From NCBI RefSeq assembly GCF_002917925.1, contig NZ_PPFE01000008.1, forward strand, positions 143,614 to 207,613: 64,000 nucleotides of DNA, read 5' to 3'. The notes below the pieces were generated by a model. It saw nothing but the letters and a program-made list of their open reading frames with translations. It had not been told where the DNA came from and ran no database searches. Positions 48,224 through 57,273 of this stretch are shown here, piece by piece (position 1 is the first letter of the stretch; each line of letters begins with the position of its first letter). A program made the translations under genes and the position numbers. The stretch comes from Roseovarius confluentis. Lineage in GTDB: Bacteria > Pseudomonadota > Alphaproteobacteria > Rhodobacterales > Rhodobacteraceae.

Positions 48224-51200
48224 ATGAAGATCGAAAGAAAGTTTACCAAGGCAGGTCAGGACGCTTATGCGGAGCTGGACTTCGTCACCACGAGTTCGGA
48301 AATCCGCAACCCTGACGGCACCACCGTCTTCAAGCTGGACGAGGTCGAAGTCCCCGCCAAGTGGAGCCAGGTCGCCAGCGACGTGATTGCCCAGAAATAT
48401 TTCCGCAAGGCCGGCGTTCCGACCGCGTTGAAGAAGGTCGAGGAAAAGGACGTGCCCGAGTTCCTGTGGCGCTCGGTTCCCGCCAGCGACGACACGCCGA
48501 AAACCGGCGAAACCAGCGCCAAGCAGGTGTTCGACCGGCTGGCCGGCGCCTGGGCCTACTGGGGCTGGAAGGGCGGCTATTTCACCACCGAGGAAGACGC
48601 CCGCGCCTATTTCGACGAGATGCGCTTCATGCTGGCGCGTCAGATGGCGGCGCCCAACAGCCCGCAATGGTTCAACACCGGCCTGCACTGGGCCTATGGC
48701 ATCGACGGCCCCGGCCAGGGCCACTACTACGTGGATTTCAAGACGGGCGAACTGACCAAATCGAGCAGCGCCTATGAGCACCCGCAGCCCCATGCGTGCT
48801 TCATCCAGTCGGTCAAGGACGACCTTGTCGGCGACGGTGGCATCATGGACCTGTGGGTGCGCGAGGCCCGCCTGTTCAAGTACGGATCGGGAACCGGCAC
48901 GAACTTCTCGTCGCTGCGGGCGGCCAACGAGCCGCTGTCGGGCGGCGGCAAGTCCAGCGGCCTGATGGGTTTCCTGAAGATCGGCGACCGCGCGGCGGGC
49001 GCGATCAAGTCGGGCGGCACCACGCGCCGCGCCGCGAAGATGGTGATCTGCGACGTCGACCACCCCGATATCGAGGATTTCATCAACTGGAAGGTCATCG
49101 AGGAACAGAAGGTGGCGTCCATCGTCGCCGGCTCCAAGATGCACGAGGCCAAGCTGAATGATATCTTCGGCGCGATCCGCGCCTGGGACGGCAGCACCGA
49201 GGATGCAGTCGACCCCAGCAAGAACGAGCAGCTGAAGACCGCCATTCGCGGCGCGAAAAAGTCGGCGATCCCGGAAACTTACGTCAAGCGGGTGCTGGAC
49301 TACGCCAAGCAGGGCTACGAGAGCATCGAGTTCCCGACCTACGACACCGACTGGGACTCGGAAGCCTACGCCAGCGTCTCAGGCCAGAACTCCAACAACT
49401 CGATCCGCGTGACCGATGCCTTCCTGCAGGCGGTCAAGGACGACGCGATGTGGCCGCTGACCAACCGGACCGACGGCAGCGTGGTCAAGGAAATCCCGGC
49501 GCGTGAGCTGTGGGAGAAGGTGGGCCATGCCGCATGGGCCTGTGCCGATCCGGGCATCCAGTACCACGACACCGTCAACGCCTGGCACACCTGCCCGGAA
49601 GACGGCGCGATCCGCGGCTCGAATCCGTGCTCGGAATACATGTTCCTCGACGACACGGCCTGCAACCTGGCCTCGATGAACCTGCTGCAATTCTTCGACG
49701 GCAATACCTTCGATTCGGAAGCCTATGTTCACGCCACGCGCCTTTGGACCGTGACGCTGGAGATCTCGGTCACCATGGCGCAGTTCCCCAGCCAGGAAAT
49801 CGCGCAGCTGAGCTACGAGTTCCGCACGCTGGGCCTGGGTTACGCCAATATCGGCGGCCTGCTGATGAACATGGGCTACGGCTATGACAGTGACGAGGGC
49901 CGCGCGCTCTGCGGTGCGCTGACCGCGATCATGACCGGCGTGGCCTATGCCACCTCGGCCGAGATGGCCAAGGAACTGGGGCCGTTCGCCGGCTACAAGC
50001 GCAACAAGGCGCATATGCTGCGGGTGATGCGCAACCACCGCAACGCCGCCTATGGCGCGACCGAGGGCTATGAAAAGCTGGCCGTGAAACCCGTGCCGCT
50101 GGACCTGGCCAACGTGCCCGACAGCCGCCTGGCCGATTTGGCGATGGCAAGCTGGGACGAGGCGCTGACGCTGGGCGAAAAGCACGGCTACCGCAACGCG
50201 CAGTCGACCGTGATCGCGCCCACCGGCACCATCGGCCTGGTGATGGATTGCGACACCACCGGAATCGAGCCCGACTTCGCGCTGGTCAAGTTCAAGAAGC
50301 TGGCCGGTGGCGGCTACTTCAAGATCATCAACCAGTCGGTGCCCGCCGCGCTTGAAAAGCTGGGCTATGGCAGCGCCGAGGTCGAAGAGATCGTCGCCTA
50401 CGCCGTGGGTCACGGCACCATCGGCAACGCGCCGGGCGTCAACCACACCACGCTGGCCGGTCACGGCTTTGGCGCCAACGAGCTGGCCAAGGTCGACTCC
50501 GCTCTGGGCAGTGCCTTCGATATCCGCTTCGTCTTCAACCAGTGGACGTTGGGCGAGGAGTTCTGCAGCAACGTGCTGGGCATCCCGGCGGAAAAGCTGA
50601 ACGACCCGACCTTCGACCTGCTGGCCTCGCTGGGCTATTCCAAGCAGGACATCGAGGCGGCCAACGACCACGTTTGCGGGACGATGACGCTGGAAGGCGC
50701 ACCGCACCTCAAGGAAGAACATTACGTGGTCTTCGACTGCGCCAACCCGTGCGGCAAGAAGGGCAAGCGCTTCCTGTCGGTGAACTCCCACATCGACATG
50801 ATGGCGGCGGCGCAGTCGTTTATCTCGGGCGCGATCTCCAAGACGATCAACATGCCCAACGACGCCACCATCGAGGATTGCCAGGCCGCGTATGAACGCA
50901 GCTGGCAGATGGGGGTGAAGGCCAATGCGCTCTATCGCGACGGCTCGAAACTCAGCCAGCCTCTGGCCGCCGCGCTGGTCGAGGATGACGACGAGGCCGC
51001 CGAGGTGCTGGAGAGCGGGTCGGCACAGGAAAAGGCCGCCGTTCTGGCCGAGAAGATCGTCGAGAAGGTGATCGTCAAGGAAGTGGTCAAATCGCACCGC
51101 GAGAAGATGCCGGAGCGTCGCAAGGGCTATACCCAGAAAGCGGTCGTCGGCGGACACAAGGTGTACCTGCGCACGGGCGAATACCAGGACGGGTCGCTTG

Positions 51201-51892
51201 GCGAGATCTTCATCGACATGCACAAGGAAGGCGCGGGTTTCCGGGCGATGATGAACAACTTCGCCATCGCGGTCTCGGTCGGCCTGCAATACGGCGTGCC
51301 GCTGGAGGAGTTCGTCGACGCCTTCACCTTCACCAAGTTCGAACCGGCGGGCATGGTGCAGGGCAACGACAGCATCAAGAACGCGACGTCGATCCTGGAC
51401 TATATCTTCCGCGAACTGGCGGTCAGCTATCTCGACCGTACGGACCTCGCACACGTCAAACCCGAAGGCGCGTCGTTTGACGACCTCGGTCGCGGCGAAG
51501 AGGAAGGCGTGAGCAATATCAAGGAGATGTCGGGCGAAGCTGCCTCGAAATCCCTCGAAGTGCTCAAGCAGATCAGCTCGACCGGCTACCTGCGCAAGCG
51601 TCTGCCCCAGGAACTGGTGGTGCTGAACGGCGGGGCCGCGCTGGCCACGGCGCTGGATAGCGGTGACCCCGAGACGGCCCTGCAAACGCTGGTGCCCGAG
51701 ACCAAGACTGTCAGCGCGACGACCAGCACGACGGCGGTCTCAACTGGCACGTTGGGCATGAACGCCGCGACCAAGGCGCGGATGCAGGGCTACGAGGGCG
51801 AGGCCTGCGGCGAATGCGGCAACTACACGCTGGTGCGCAACGGCACCTGCATGAAGTGCAACACCTGCGGCGCGACGTCGGGGTGTAGCTGA
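48224..51892 (+). CDS. nrdJ: Adenosylcobalamin-dependent (class II) ribonucleoside-diphosphate reductase
   Basis: 1222 residues, the usual size for alphaproteobacterial NrdJ. The barrel contains '[18 protein letters not shown]' and [14 protein letters not shown], with catalytic cysteines. A C-terminal zinc-ribbon-like tail has four CxxC pairs ([24 protein letters not shown]). It reduces ribonucleotides using adenosylcobalamin, so it works with or without oxygen. ATG 48224 ([11 protein letters not shown]) is the family start. Isolated as a single-gene unit between structured RNA regions. Confidence 0.95.
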   Translation: MKIERKFTKAGQDAYAELDFVTTSSEIRNPDGTTVFKLDEVEVPAKWSQVASDVIAQKYFRKAGVPTALKKVEEKDVPEFLWRSVPASDDTPKTGETSAKQVFDRLAGAWAYWGWKGGYFTTEEDARAYFDEMRFMLARQMAAPNSPQWFNTGLHWAYGIDGPGQGHYYVDFKTGELTKSSSAYEHPQPHACFIQSVKDDLVGDGGIMDLWVREARLFKYGSGTGTNFSSLRAANEPLSGGGKSSGLMGFLKIGDRAAGAIKSGGTTRRAAKMVICDVDHPDIEDFINWKVIEEQKVASIVAGSKMHEAKLNDIFGAIRAWDGSTEDAVDPSKNEQLKTAIRGAKKSAIPETYVKRVLDYAKQGYESIEFPTYDTDWDSEAYASVSGQNSNNSIRVTDAFLQAVKDDAMWPLTNRTDGSVVKEIPARELWEKVGHAAWACADPGIQYHDTVNAWHTCPEDGAIRGSNPCSEYMFLDDTACNLASMNLLQFFDGNTFDSEAYVHATRLWTVTLEISVTMAQFPSQEIAQLSYEFRTLGLGYANIGGLLMNMGYGYDSDEGRALCGALTAIMTGVAYATSAEMAKELGPFAGYKRNKAHMLRVMRNHRNAAYGATEGYEKLAVKPVPLDLANVPDSRLADLAMASWDEALTLGEKHGYRNAQSTVIAPTGTIGLVMDCDTTGIEPDFALVKFKKLAGGGYFKIINQSVPAALEKLGYGSAEVEEIVAYAVGHGTIGNAPGVNHTTLAGHGFGANELAKVDSALGSAFDIRFVFNQWTLGEEFCSNVLGIPAEKLNDPTFDLLASLGYSKQDIEAANDHVCGTMTLEGAPHLKEEHYVVFDCANPCGKKGKRFLSVNSHIDMMAAAQSFISGAISKTINMPNDATIEDCQAAYERSWQMGVKANALYRDGSKLSQPLAAALVEDDDEAAEVLESGSAQEKAAVLAEKIVEKVIVKEVVKSHREKMPERRKGYTQKAVVGGHKVYLRTGEYQDGSLGEIFIDMHKEGAGFRAMMNNFAIAVSVGLQYGVPLEEFVDAFTFTKFEPAGMVQGNDSIKNATSILDYIFRELAVSYLDRTDLAHVKPEGASFDDLGRGEEEGVSNIKEMSGEAASKSLEVLKQISSTGYLRKRLPQELVVLNGGAALATALDSGDPETALQTLVPETKTVSATTSTTAVSTGTLGMNAATKARMQGYEGEACGECGNYTLVRNGTCMKCNTCGATSGCS

Positions 51893-51899
51893 CGGAACA

Positions 51900-52160
51900 C
51901 ACATCCCTGGGGGATGTGCAGGGGCGGTCCCGGCTTGGCGTTAGGCCGGCCGCCCCGACGAGACAGGCCAGCGGCGCGAGACATCGCGCGGGGTCTGAAG
52001 ACTAGGGTGGGGGCAGACTATCGCTCTGACCCATCCTGATCCGGGGCGGGTGCGCTCGCCCCTGACGCAGCTCAGGCCGCAGGCAGAAACCGGGCGGTAC
52101 ATAAAGAGTGAGCCTGAGCGGCGAAACTAGACCCGGGGGGCTTCGGCCCCCCGTTTTTCT
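51900..52160 (+). ncRNA. Highly structured region downstream of nrdJ, candidate non-coding RNA ending in a terminator
   Basis: At least six consecutive hairpins in about 260 nt: CACATCCC/GGGATGTG (51900-51918); a 12-bp bulged stem (51921-51956); GCGCGA/TCGCGC closed by AGAC/GTCT (51961-51995); a paired segment around 52004-52037; GGGGCG/CGCCCC (about 52043-52062); and GCTCAGGC/GCCTGAGC (about 52069-52118). It ends in the terminator at 52134-52160. This is far more than one terminator. It could be an independent sRNA or a long structured 3' UTR. It does not match 6S, tmRNA, RNase P or SRP RNA motifs I know. Confidence 0.45.
52134..52160 (+). terminator. Rho-independent terminator after nrdJ
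   Basis: GGGGGGC-TTCG-GCCCCCC stem with a stable tetraloop followed by GTTTTTC. It would also act on the minus strand weakly. It lies about 240 nt past the nrdJ stop and 8 bp before the convergent FkbM gene stop. Confidence 0.9.
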
Positions 52161-52167
52161 TTGTTTC

Positions 52168-52824
52168 TCAGGGGCGTAGCTGCCATTCTTCCCAGACGAA
52201 GGGGTAAGACCAGACGCAATGATGGGTCTTGTCCAGCCGGGCGCGGATATCGTCGCGCAGCGCCTTCATGTCGGGTTCGAACAGGTGAAACTGCACTTGC
52301 AGCCGGTCGATCCTGGTGATGTCGCCGGTCTCGATCAGTGCGGACAGCAGGTCGTATTCGCTGCCCTCGATATTCACTTTCATCAGTGCGATCCGGTCCA
52401 CCGGCGTATGGGCAAAGAAATCCGACACCGACATGGTCTTGACCTGGAAGGCGCGGTCATGATCGGCCACCGAAGACGACGCATCGCCCGCATCCGAAAG
52501 CTCCATCGTGCCGGTCGTCGACCCGATGGCCAGCTGGTGCACATGCACGTGGTCGCGGCCCGCGAATTTTGTCTCCAGCGCCTCGGCAAAGCCGGGATGC
52601 GGCTCGAAGAGGTGCATCTGCGCGGCGGGCTGCTGGTCCAGCACGGCATCGGTCCATTCGCCGCGAGAGGCGCCCAGGTTGAACACCACGTCGCCCGGAA
52701 CAAGATTGCCATACTGGTAAAGCCGCGCCGCGCCGTTCTGCCGCCGCCACATGCGGCAGGCATCGTAGAAGGCGGCCTTCCACGGGTTGCGGCGACGGTC
52801 GAGCCATCGGGTGAGTGGGGCCAT
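52168..52824 (-). CDS. FkbM family methyltransferase
   Basis: 218 residues from ATG 52824 (or GTG 52830). The SAM-binding start is VVFNLGASRGEWTDAVL, and the FkbM motif is 'MKVNIEGSEYDLLSAL', where FkbM enzymes usually have a V-D-I-E-G-x-E pattern. The substrate may be a sugar or lipid O-methyl acceptor. A longer frame to 52980 runs into the ornithine cyclodeaminase gene and is rejected. Convergent with nrdJ. Confidence 0.8.
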   Translation of the reverse strand: MAPLTRWLDRRRNPWKAAFYDACRMWRRQNGAARLYQYGNLVPGDVVFNLGASRGEWTDAVLDQQPAAQMHLFEPHPGFAEALETKFAGRDHVHVHQLAIGSTTGTMELSDAGDASSSVADHDRAFQVKTMSVSDFFAHTPVDRIALMKVNIEGSEYDLLSALIETGDITRIDRLQVQFHLFEPDMKALRDDIRARLDKTHHCVWSYPFVWEEWQLRP

Positions 52825-52906
52825 CGGCACGCTCTTTCCTTGTGGTGTTCGCGCGACGTGATAGCCAAGTTCACCGTCCAAGACGAGAGCGGATCGGCCC
52901 TCGGCG

Positions 52907-53959
52907 TCAGGGCGTCGCGCGCTGCACCATGCCGAAAAGATCGCGCGGGTCGTCCGGGTCGGCCAGCAGATCCAGGTCAAGGAAGCAATCCGTGCCGGGG
53001 ATGTGGTCGCGGATGTAGCGCAGGGCGCTGAAATCCTCGATGGCGAAGCCGACGCTGTCGAAAAGCGTGATTTGCCGGTCGCTGGTCCGCCCTGGGGCGG
53101 CCCCCGACAGAACCTGCCAGAACTCGGTGACCGGGTGGTCCGGGTCCATCTGCTGGATCTCGCCCTCGATCCGGGTCTGCTCGGGATATTCCACGAAGAT
53201 GTCCGAGCGGGTCAGGATCGCCGGTGCAAGTTCCGTCTTGCCGGGACAGTCGCCGCCGATGGCGTTGATATGCACCCCTTCGCCGATCATGTTGTCGGTC
53301 AGGATGGTGGCATATTGCTTGTCCGCCGTGCAGGTGGTGATGATTTGCGCGCCTTCCATGCTTTCCTCGGCGCTGTCGCATTCCACCACGTTCAGGCCCA
53401 GCCCCTTGAGGTTGCGCGCTGCCTTGCGCGTGGCGGCCTTGTCGATGTCCCACAGACGCACGGTCTTGAGGCCAAGGACGGCCTTCATCGCAAGGCTTTG
53501 GAATTCCGACTGCGCGCCGTTGCCGATCATCGCCATGGTGTCCGCGCCCTTGGGCGCAAGGTGCTTGGCCACCAGCGCAGAGGTGGCCGCCGTGCGCAGG
53601 GCGGTCAGCACCGTCATCTCGGTCAGCAGGACGGGATAGCCTGTGTCGACATCCGCCAGAAGGCCAAAGGCGGTCACGGTCTGCAAGCCGTCCTTAGTGT
53701 TCTTGGGGTGGCCGTTCACGTATTTGAAGCCATAGGCCTCGCCGTCCGAGGTTGGCATCAGCTCGATCACGCCCACGTCCGAGTGGCTGGCCACGCGGGG
53801 CGTCTTGTCGAAGAGCTCCCACCGGGCGAAATCGGCGGCGATGTATTCGGCAAGGCCTTCCAGCATCTTCTCGATGCCGATCTGGTGCACGAGGCGCATC
53901 ATGTTCTCGACAGAGACGAACGGAACGAAGGCTTTGTCCGAGGGGGCGAGGATGGGCAT
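52907..53959 (-). CDS. Ornithine cyclodeaminase
   Basis: 350 residues. NAD-binding motif 'MAMIGNGAQSEFQSLA' (about 143-158), and KYVNGHP and 'LTEMTVLTALRTAATSAL' in the substrate region. It converts ornithine to proline and ammonia using NAD. Directly downstream of arginase (17 nt), so arginine goes to ornithine and then to proline. Probably regulated by the divergent Lrp protein. Confidence 0.93.
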   Translation of the reverse strand: MPILAPSDKAFVPFVSVENMMRLVHQIGIEKMLEGLAEYIAADFARWELFDKTPRVASHSDVGVIELMPTSDGEAYGFKYVNGHPKNTKDGLQTVTAFGLLADVDTGYPVLLTEMTVLTALRTAATSALVAKHLAPKGADTMAMIGNGAQSEFQSLAMKAVLGLKTVRLWDIDKAATRKAARNLKGLGLNVVECDSAEESMEGAQIITTCTADKQYATILTDNMIGEGVHINAIGGDCPGKTELAPAILTRSDIFVEYPEQTRIEGEIQQMDPDHPVTEFWQVLSGAAPGRTSDRQITLFDSVGFAIEDFSALRYIRDHIPGTDCFLDLDLLADPDDPRDLFGMVQRATP

Positions 53960-53976
53960 GTCAGGCTCCTTTGAAA

Positions 53977-54906
53977 TCAGGCGAAGGCGCGGGTCGGACG
54001 GTCGAAGATTCGGCGGCCGAGGGCCGAGGCGGTCAGATCCACCATCACCTGCGCGGTGCGGCCGCGCTCGTCCAGGAAAGGGTTGAGTTCGACGAGATCG
54101 AGCGAGGTCATCAGGCCACTGTCGCAGATCATCTCCATCACCAGATGCGCCTCGCGGATCGTGGCGCCGCCCGGCACGGTGGTGCCCACGGCAGGCGCGA
54201 TGCCGGGGTCGAGGAAATCGACGTCGAAGGACACGTGCAGCATCCCGTTCGCCGCCGCGACGGTGTCGAGAAAGGCGGCGAGGGGCCGCGCGATGCCCTG
54301 TTCGTCGATGCTGCGCATGTCGTGGCGGTGGGCGGGCGTGGATTGCAGGAATTCGCGCTCATCGGGGTCGACGGAACGCAGGCCGAGGAAGCAGATGTTC
54401 TCATACGGCACCGGGTTGGCGACCTGCGGAAACCCGGCAAATCCTTCGCGTCCCGTGGCATAGCCCAGCGGCGTGCCGTGCAGATTACCGGATTCGGTGC
54501 TTTGGGGCGTGTGGAAATCGGTATGGGAATCGAGCCACAGAACGAACTGGGGCCGATCCACGCTTGCCGCGTGGTCGGCCACGCCGATCACGCTGCCCAA
54601 TGACAGCGCATGGTCGCCCCCCAGGAATATGGGCAGGCCGGTCTCCATCGCTTTCCTGGCGGAGGCGGCGATGCTCTCGGTCCAGCCGATGGTTTCCGCA
54701 GGCTGGACGAGGTGGCCGGGCAGCGAGGCCGGTGCGGTGGCCGGGGCAGGGGCCAGGTTGCCCCAGTCCTCTACCGTATGACCAAGCGAGGCGAGGGACT
54801 TCTCGATCCCCGCCACCCGCAGCGCGTCGGAGCCCATCAGGCATCCGCGCCTTGCCTTGCCGCTGTCCACGGGGGCACCGATGAGAATGCAATGCGACGG
54901 GGTCAT
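53977..54906 (-). CDS. rocF: Arginase
   Basis: 309 residues, full-length ureohydrolase. Manganese ligands H99 in GGDHALSLG, D126/H128/D130 in LDSHTDFH, and the pair in SFDVDFLDP are all visible. It hydrolyses arginine to ornithine and urea. ATG 54906 is preferred over a longer frame to 54999 that reaches into the operator region. First gene of the catabolic pair with ornithine cyclodeaminase. Confidence 0.95.
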   Translation of the reverse strand: MTPSHCILIGAPVDSGKARRGCLMGSDALRVAGIEKSLASLGHTVEDWGNLAPAPATAPASLPGHLVQPAETIGWTESIAASARKAMETGLPIFLGGDHALSLGSVIGVADHAASVDRPQFVLWLDSHTDFHTPQSTESGNLHGTPLGYATGREGFAGFPQVANPVPYENICFLGLRSVDPDEREFLQSTPAHRHDMRSIDEQGIARPLAAFLDTVAAANGMLHVSFDVDFLDPGIAPAVGTTVPGGATIREAHLVMEMICDSGLMTSLDLVELNPFLDERGRTAQVMVDLTASALGRRIFDRPTRAFA

Positions 54907-54967
54907 GGCGTGGCTCCTTTTGGTGTTGGCCAGAATGTTGTTGCTAAAAAGATCGGATTGAAGCAGG

Positions 54968-54994
54968 TATTTTGTCCATAACGAAAGCAAAATA
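54968..54994. promoter_or_regulatory. Putative operator between arginase and the Lrp regulator
   Basis: TATTTTG-N13-CAAAATA, a 7-bp perfect dyad in an AT-rich patch of the 115-bp divergent gap. Lrp/AsnC regulators usually bind such AT-rich palindromes near the genes they control. It lies 62 bp before the arginase start and 28 bp before the regulator start. Confidence 0.5.
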
Positions 54995-55021
54995 GGCAAA
55001 ACGGAGGCTTTGTTCTGCGAA

Positions 55022-55450
55022 ATGGATGCGGTGGATCAGAAACTGCTGTCGGCGCTGCGCCATGATGCGCGCGCGTCGCTGTCGGAACTGGCGATGACAC
55101 TGGGTGTGTCACGCACCACGGTGCGGTCGCGGATCGACCGGCTCAAGGCCTCGGGCGAGATCGTGGGCTTTACCGTGGTGGTCAAGCAGGACACGGTCCG
55201 TGACCCGGTGCGGGGGCTGATGATGCTAGGGATAGAAGGGCGCGGCACCGAACGGGTGGAACGGCGCCTGCGCGGGCTCTCCGCCGTGCGGGCCTTGCAC
55301 AGCACCAATGGTCGCTGGGACCTGATTGTCGAGATCGGGGCCGAAACGCTGGAAGAACTCGATACCGTGCTGGCCGAGATCCGGCGCTTCGAGGGCGTCG
55401 CGACCTCCGAGACCAGCCTGCTGCTGAGTACGAAGAAACAGGCCGGCTAG
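55022..55450 (+). CDS. Lrp/AsnC family transcriptional regulator
   Basis: 142 residues starting MDAVDQKLLSALRHDARASL. N-terminal helix-turn-helix 'SELAMTLGVSRTTVRSRIDRL' (about 20-40), then an effector-binding ACT-like domain. Divergent from arginase, so it is the likely arginine/ornithine-responsive regulator of the catabolic pair. GGAGG lies 13 nt before ATG 55022; a TTG at 55010 is an alternative. The dsbB stop overlaps its 3' end by 4 nt. Confidence 0.93.
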   Translation: MDAVDQKLLSALRHDARASLSELAMTLGVSRTTVRSRIDRLKASGEIVGFTVVVKQDTVRDPVRGLMMLGIEGRGTERVERRLRGLSAVRALHSTNGRWDLIVEIGAETLEELDTVLAEIRRFEGVATSETSLLLSTKKQAG

Positions 55451-55923
55451 ACTGCGCGGCGCAGCGCCATCGTCCAGAAAACCGCGAAGAGCAATGACGC
55501 CAGCATGTTCCAGCTGGCCATCGACAGGCCCAGCATCTCCCACGGGACCTCGTCGCAGCGCACCAGCGGCGCGGACATGATCTGGTCCATCAACTCGTCG
55601 GTGCTCATGCCGCTGGTGCTGCCCGCGGTGCACGAGGAAGGGCCTTCCCACCAGCCGCGTTCCACGCCGGTGTGATAGCCGCCGATCCCGGCGGTGGTCA
55701 GCGCCGCGAGCAGTCCCGCGCCGAGCAGGAGCCGCACCGCCCCGATGCCCAGCGGGACCAGCAGCACCAGCGCCCCGATCGCGATCGCCGCGCCGTGAGG
55801 CCAGCGCTGCCAGATACACAGCTTGCAGGGAGCAAGGCCTCCCACATGTTGGAACGCCAGCGCCCCCAGCAGAAGGGCCAGCGAGCCGCCGGCGGCAAGG
55901 ATCACAAGGGAATTACGTGTCAC
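55447..55923 (-). CDS. dsbB: Disulfide bond formation protein DsbB
   Basis: 158 residues, four membrane helices. Redox pairs are C33-K-L-C36 in LAPCKLCIWQRW and C98/C123 in the second periplasmic loop. It reoxidises DsbA using quinone. Convergent with the Lrp gene (4-nt overlap of ends). Confidence 0.93.
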   Translation of the reverse strand: MTRNSLVILAAGGSLALLLGALAFQHVGGLAPCKLCIWQRWPHGAAIAIGALVLLVPLGIGAVRLLLGAGLLAALTTAGIGGYHTGVERGWWEGPSSCTAGSTSGMSTDELMDQIMSAPLVRCDEVPWEMLGLSMASWNMLASLLFAVFWTMALRRAV

Positions 55924-55997
55924 ATTGGCCTCGAACGATAAGGGACGGGTGAATTAGATCGGGTTGGTGTGGCGGTGCAAGCGTTCATCTTGCCGCG

Positions 55998-56612
55998 TCA
56001 CAGGCCGAGCCATCCCTTGATCAGGCTGACAAGCGTCGCCCCGGCGAAAATCAGCGTGGCGATCCACGCGGTGCCCAGCACGGCGCCGATCAGCACCAGG
56101 ATGCCGTCACGCTGCAACAGGCCCATCGCCACCACCACCACGGCAAAGCCCGGCACGGTGTTGGTGGCGGGCAGAGGGACAAGGATCGACGCGCTGAACA
56201 GGACCAGCGCCAGGCCGACGACCTGATCCAGCGGCTTGCGGGTCAGGAACGCAAGGCGCGGTTTGCTGACCGCCTCGATTCGGCGCAGCCATGGGCCCGC
56301 GCGGCCGGATAGCCTGTGCAGACTGTCGCTGGTGACCTGTCGGGCGGCCAGATTGCCCGGCAGCCACGGCACCCGCCGCCCAATGGCGATCTGGACGGCG
56401 ACGAACATAAGCGGCAGAGCCACAACCTGCGGCACGCCGTAGAGGAACGGGATGCAACAGGGCAGGGCGAGTATCAGCAGGAACAGTCCGAAAGCGCGTT
56501 CGTGAAGCTGTTCCAGAATCCAGCCGAGCGACACACGATCGCCCGCCGCAAGAGCTGTCAACTGGTCAAGCCGGTCCGATATCGCGATATCTCCCGGCGG
56601 TTTCGCGGTCAT
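55998..56612 (-). CDS. ExoD family membrane protein
   Basis: 204 residues with four or more membrane helices. Conserved segments are 'LLILALPCCIPFLYGVPQVVALPL' region and 'PLPATNTVPGFAVVVVAMGLLQRDG'. ExoD-type proteins are linked to exopolysaccharide production; the mechanism is not established. Start at 56612 (MTAKPPGD) chosen over 56642. Confidence 0.82.
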   Translation of the reverse strand: MTAKPPGDIAISDRLDQLTALAAGDRVSLGWILEQLHERAFGLFLLILALPCCIPFLYGVPQVVALPLMFVAVQIAIGRRVPWLPGNLAARQVTSDSLHRLSGRAGPWLRRIEAVSKPRLAFLTRKPLDQVVGLALVLFSASILVPLPATNTVPGFAVVVVAMGLLQRDGILVLIGAVLGTAWIATLIFAGATLVSLIKGWLGL

Positions 56613-56740
56613 TCCTGTGGGCCCTTGGTCAACGGATCGCAAAAGATCGGCAGGTCTCGGGTAGCAAATCGCACGTCCGGACGCCAGCGCCAGTTCGCCT
56701 ATTGTCCTTGCCCGACGAGTTGGGTACAGGTTGGGTCCGT

Positions 56741-56826
56741 GCCCAAGTGGCGGAATGGTAGACGCAGGGGATTCAAAATCCCCCGGTAGTGATACCGTGC
56801 CGGTTCGAGTCCGGCCTTGGGTACCA
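56741..56826 (+). tRNA. tRNA-Leu (anticodon CAA)
   Basis: 86 nt with a long variable arm (CGGTAGTGATACCG), anticodon stem GGGGA/TCCCC and loop TTCAAAA (anticodon CAA at 56774-56776), and T arm GCCGG-TTCGAGT-CCGGC. Acceptor GCCCAAG pairs with CTTGGGT. CCA is encoded (56824-56826). Its 3' end borders a decayed integrase region, the usual insertion point of genomic islands. Confidence 0.96.
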
Positions 56827-57273
56827 ATGACTTAGCGAATTTCTGGCTGGGTCGGTATTGGCGCGTTCACACTGTGCGTTCACAGAGTCACGTTTCGTTT
56901 TTGTTCTGTTCTTGCGCTGGATTTCGCTGCGCATTGCAGTAAACGACCTTGTCCATCGTGAGCGCTGGCTTCAGTCATTTTGGCGAGAATGGGCGGAGAG
57001 CCGACCTTCGCTGTTCTATGTACGAACGACCGCAAAGCGCATTTTCTGCGGTTTTGACGCAGGGCCGCTTTGGGCCGGAAGTTGGCTTTGGAGCTCTTTC
57101 GCTCCTGCGCCGCCTTCGACAGCGCGCGCTTGTTCGCCCGCTTCCGGTAGTACGCCACCATCCGCGCGCTCTTTCCGGTCACCGCCTGGATCTCGGCGCC
57201 TGACGCGCCGGCTTCCGCGGGTTGAATGAACGCCAGCTTGTATTTATTCCGAGCTAAGCGAAGGGATTTGATG
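56827..57273. other. Gene-free junction between tRNA-Leu and the island kinase
   Basis: 447 bp containing the integrase remnant on the minus strand. The remaining sequence shows a repeated GCGTTCACA near 56862-56884 but no gene. No second copy of the tRNA 3' end (att site) was found. Confidence 0.5.
57087..57240 (-). pseudogene. Remnant of a tyrosine recombinase (integrase) C-terminus
   Basis: On the minus strand the frame reads AEAGASGAEIQAVTGKSAR then MVAYYRKRANKRALSKAAQ, the end of phage-type integrases, including the likely catalytic tyrosine in VAYYRKRAN. The rest of the gene, including the arginine and HxxR boxes, is absent. It lies about 260 bp from the 3' end of tRNA-Leu, the expected place for the island integrase. 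Confidence 0.7.

Noticed and set aside
52825..52980. Longer start for the FkbM methyltransferase
   Set aside because: The extension lies inside the ornithine cyclodeaminase gene and has no methyltransferase features.
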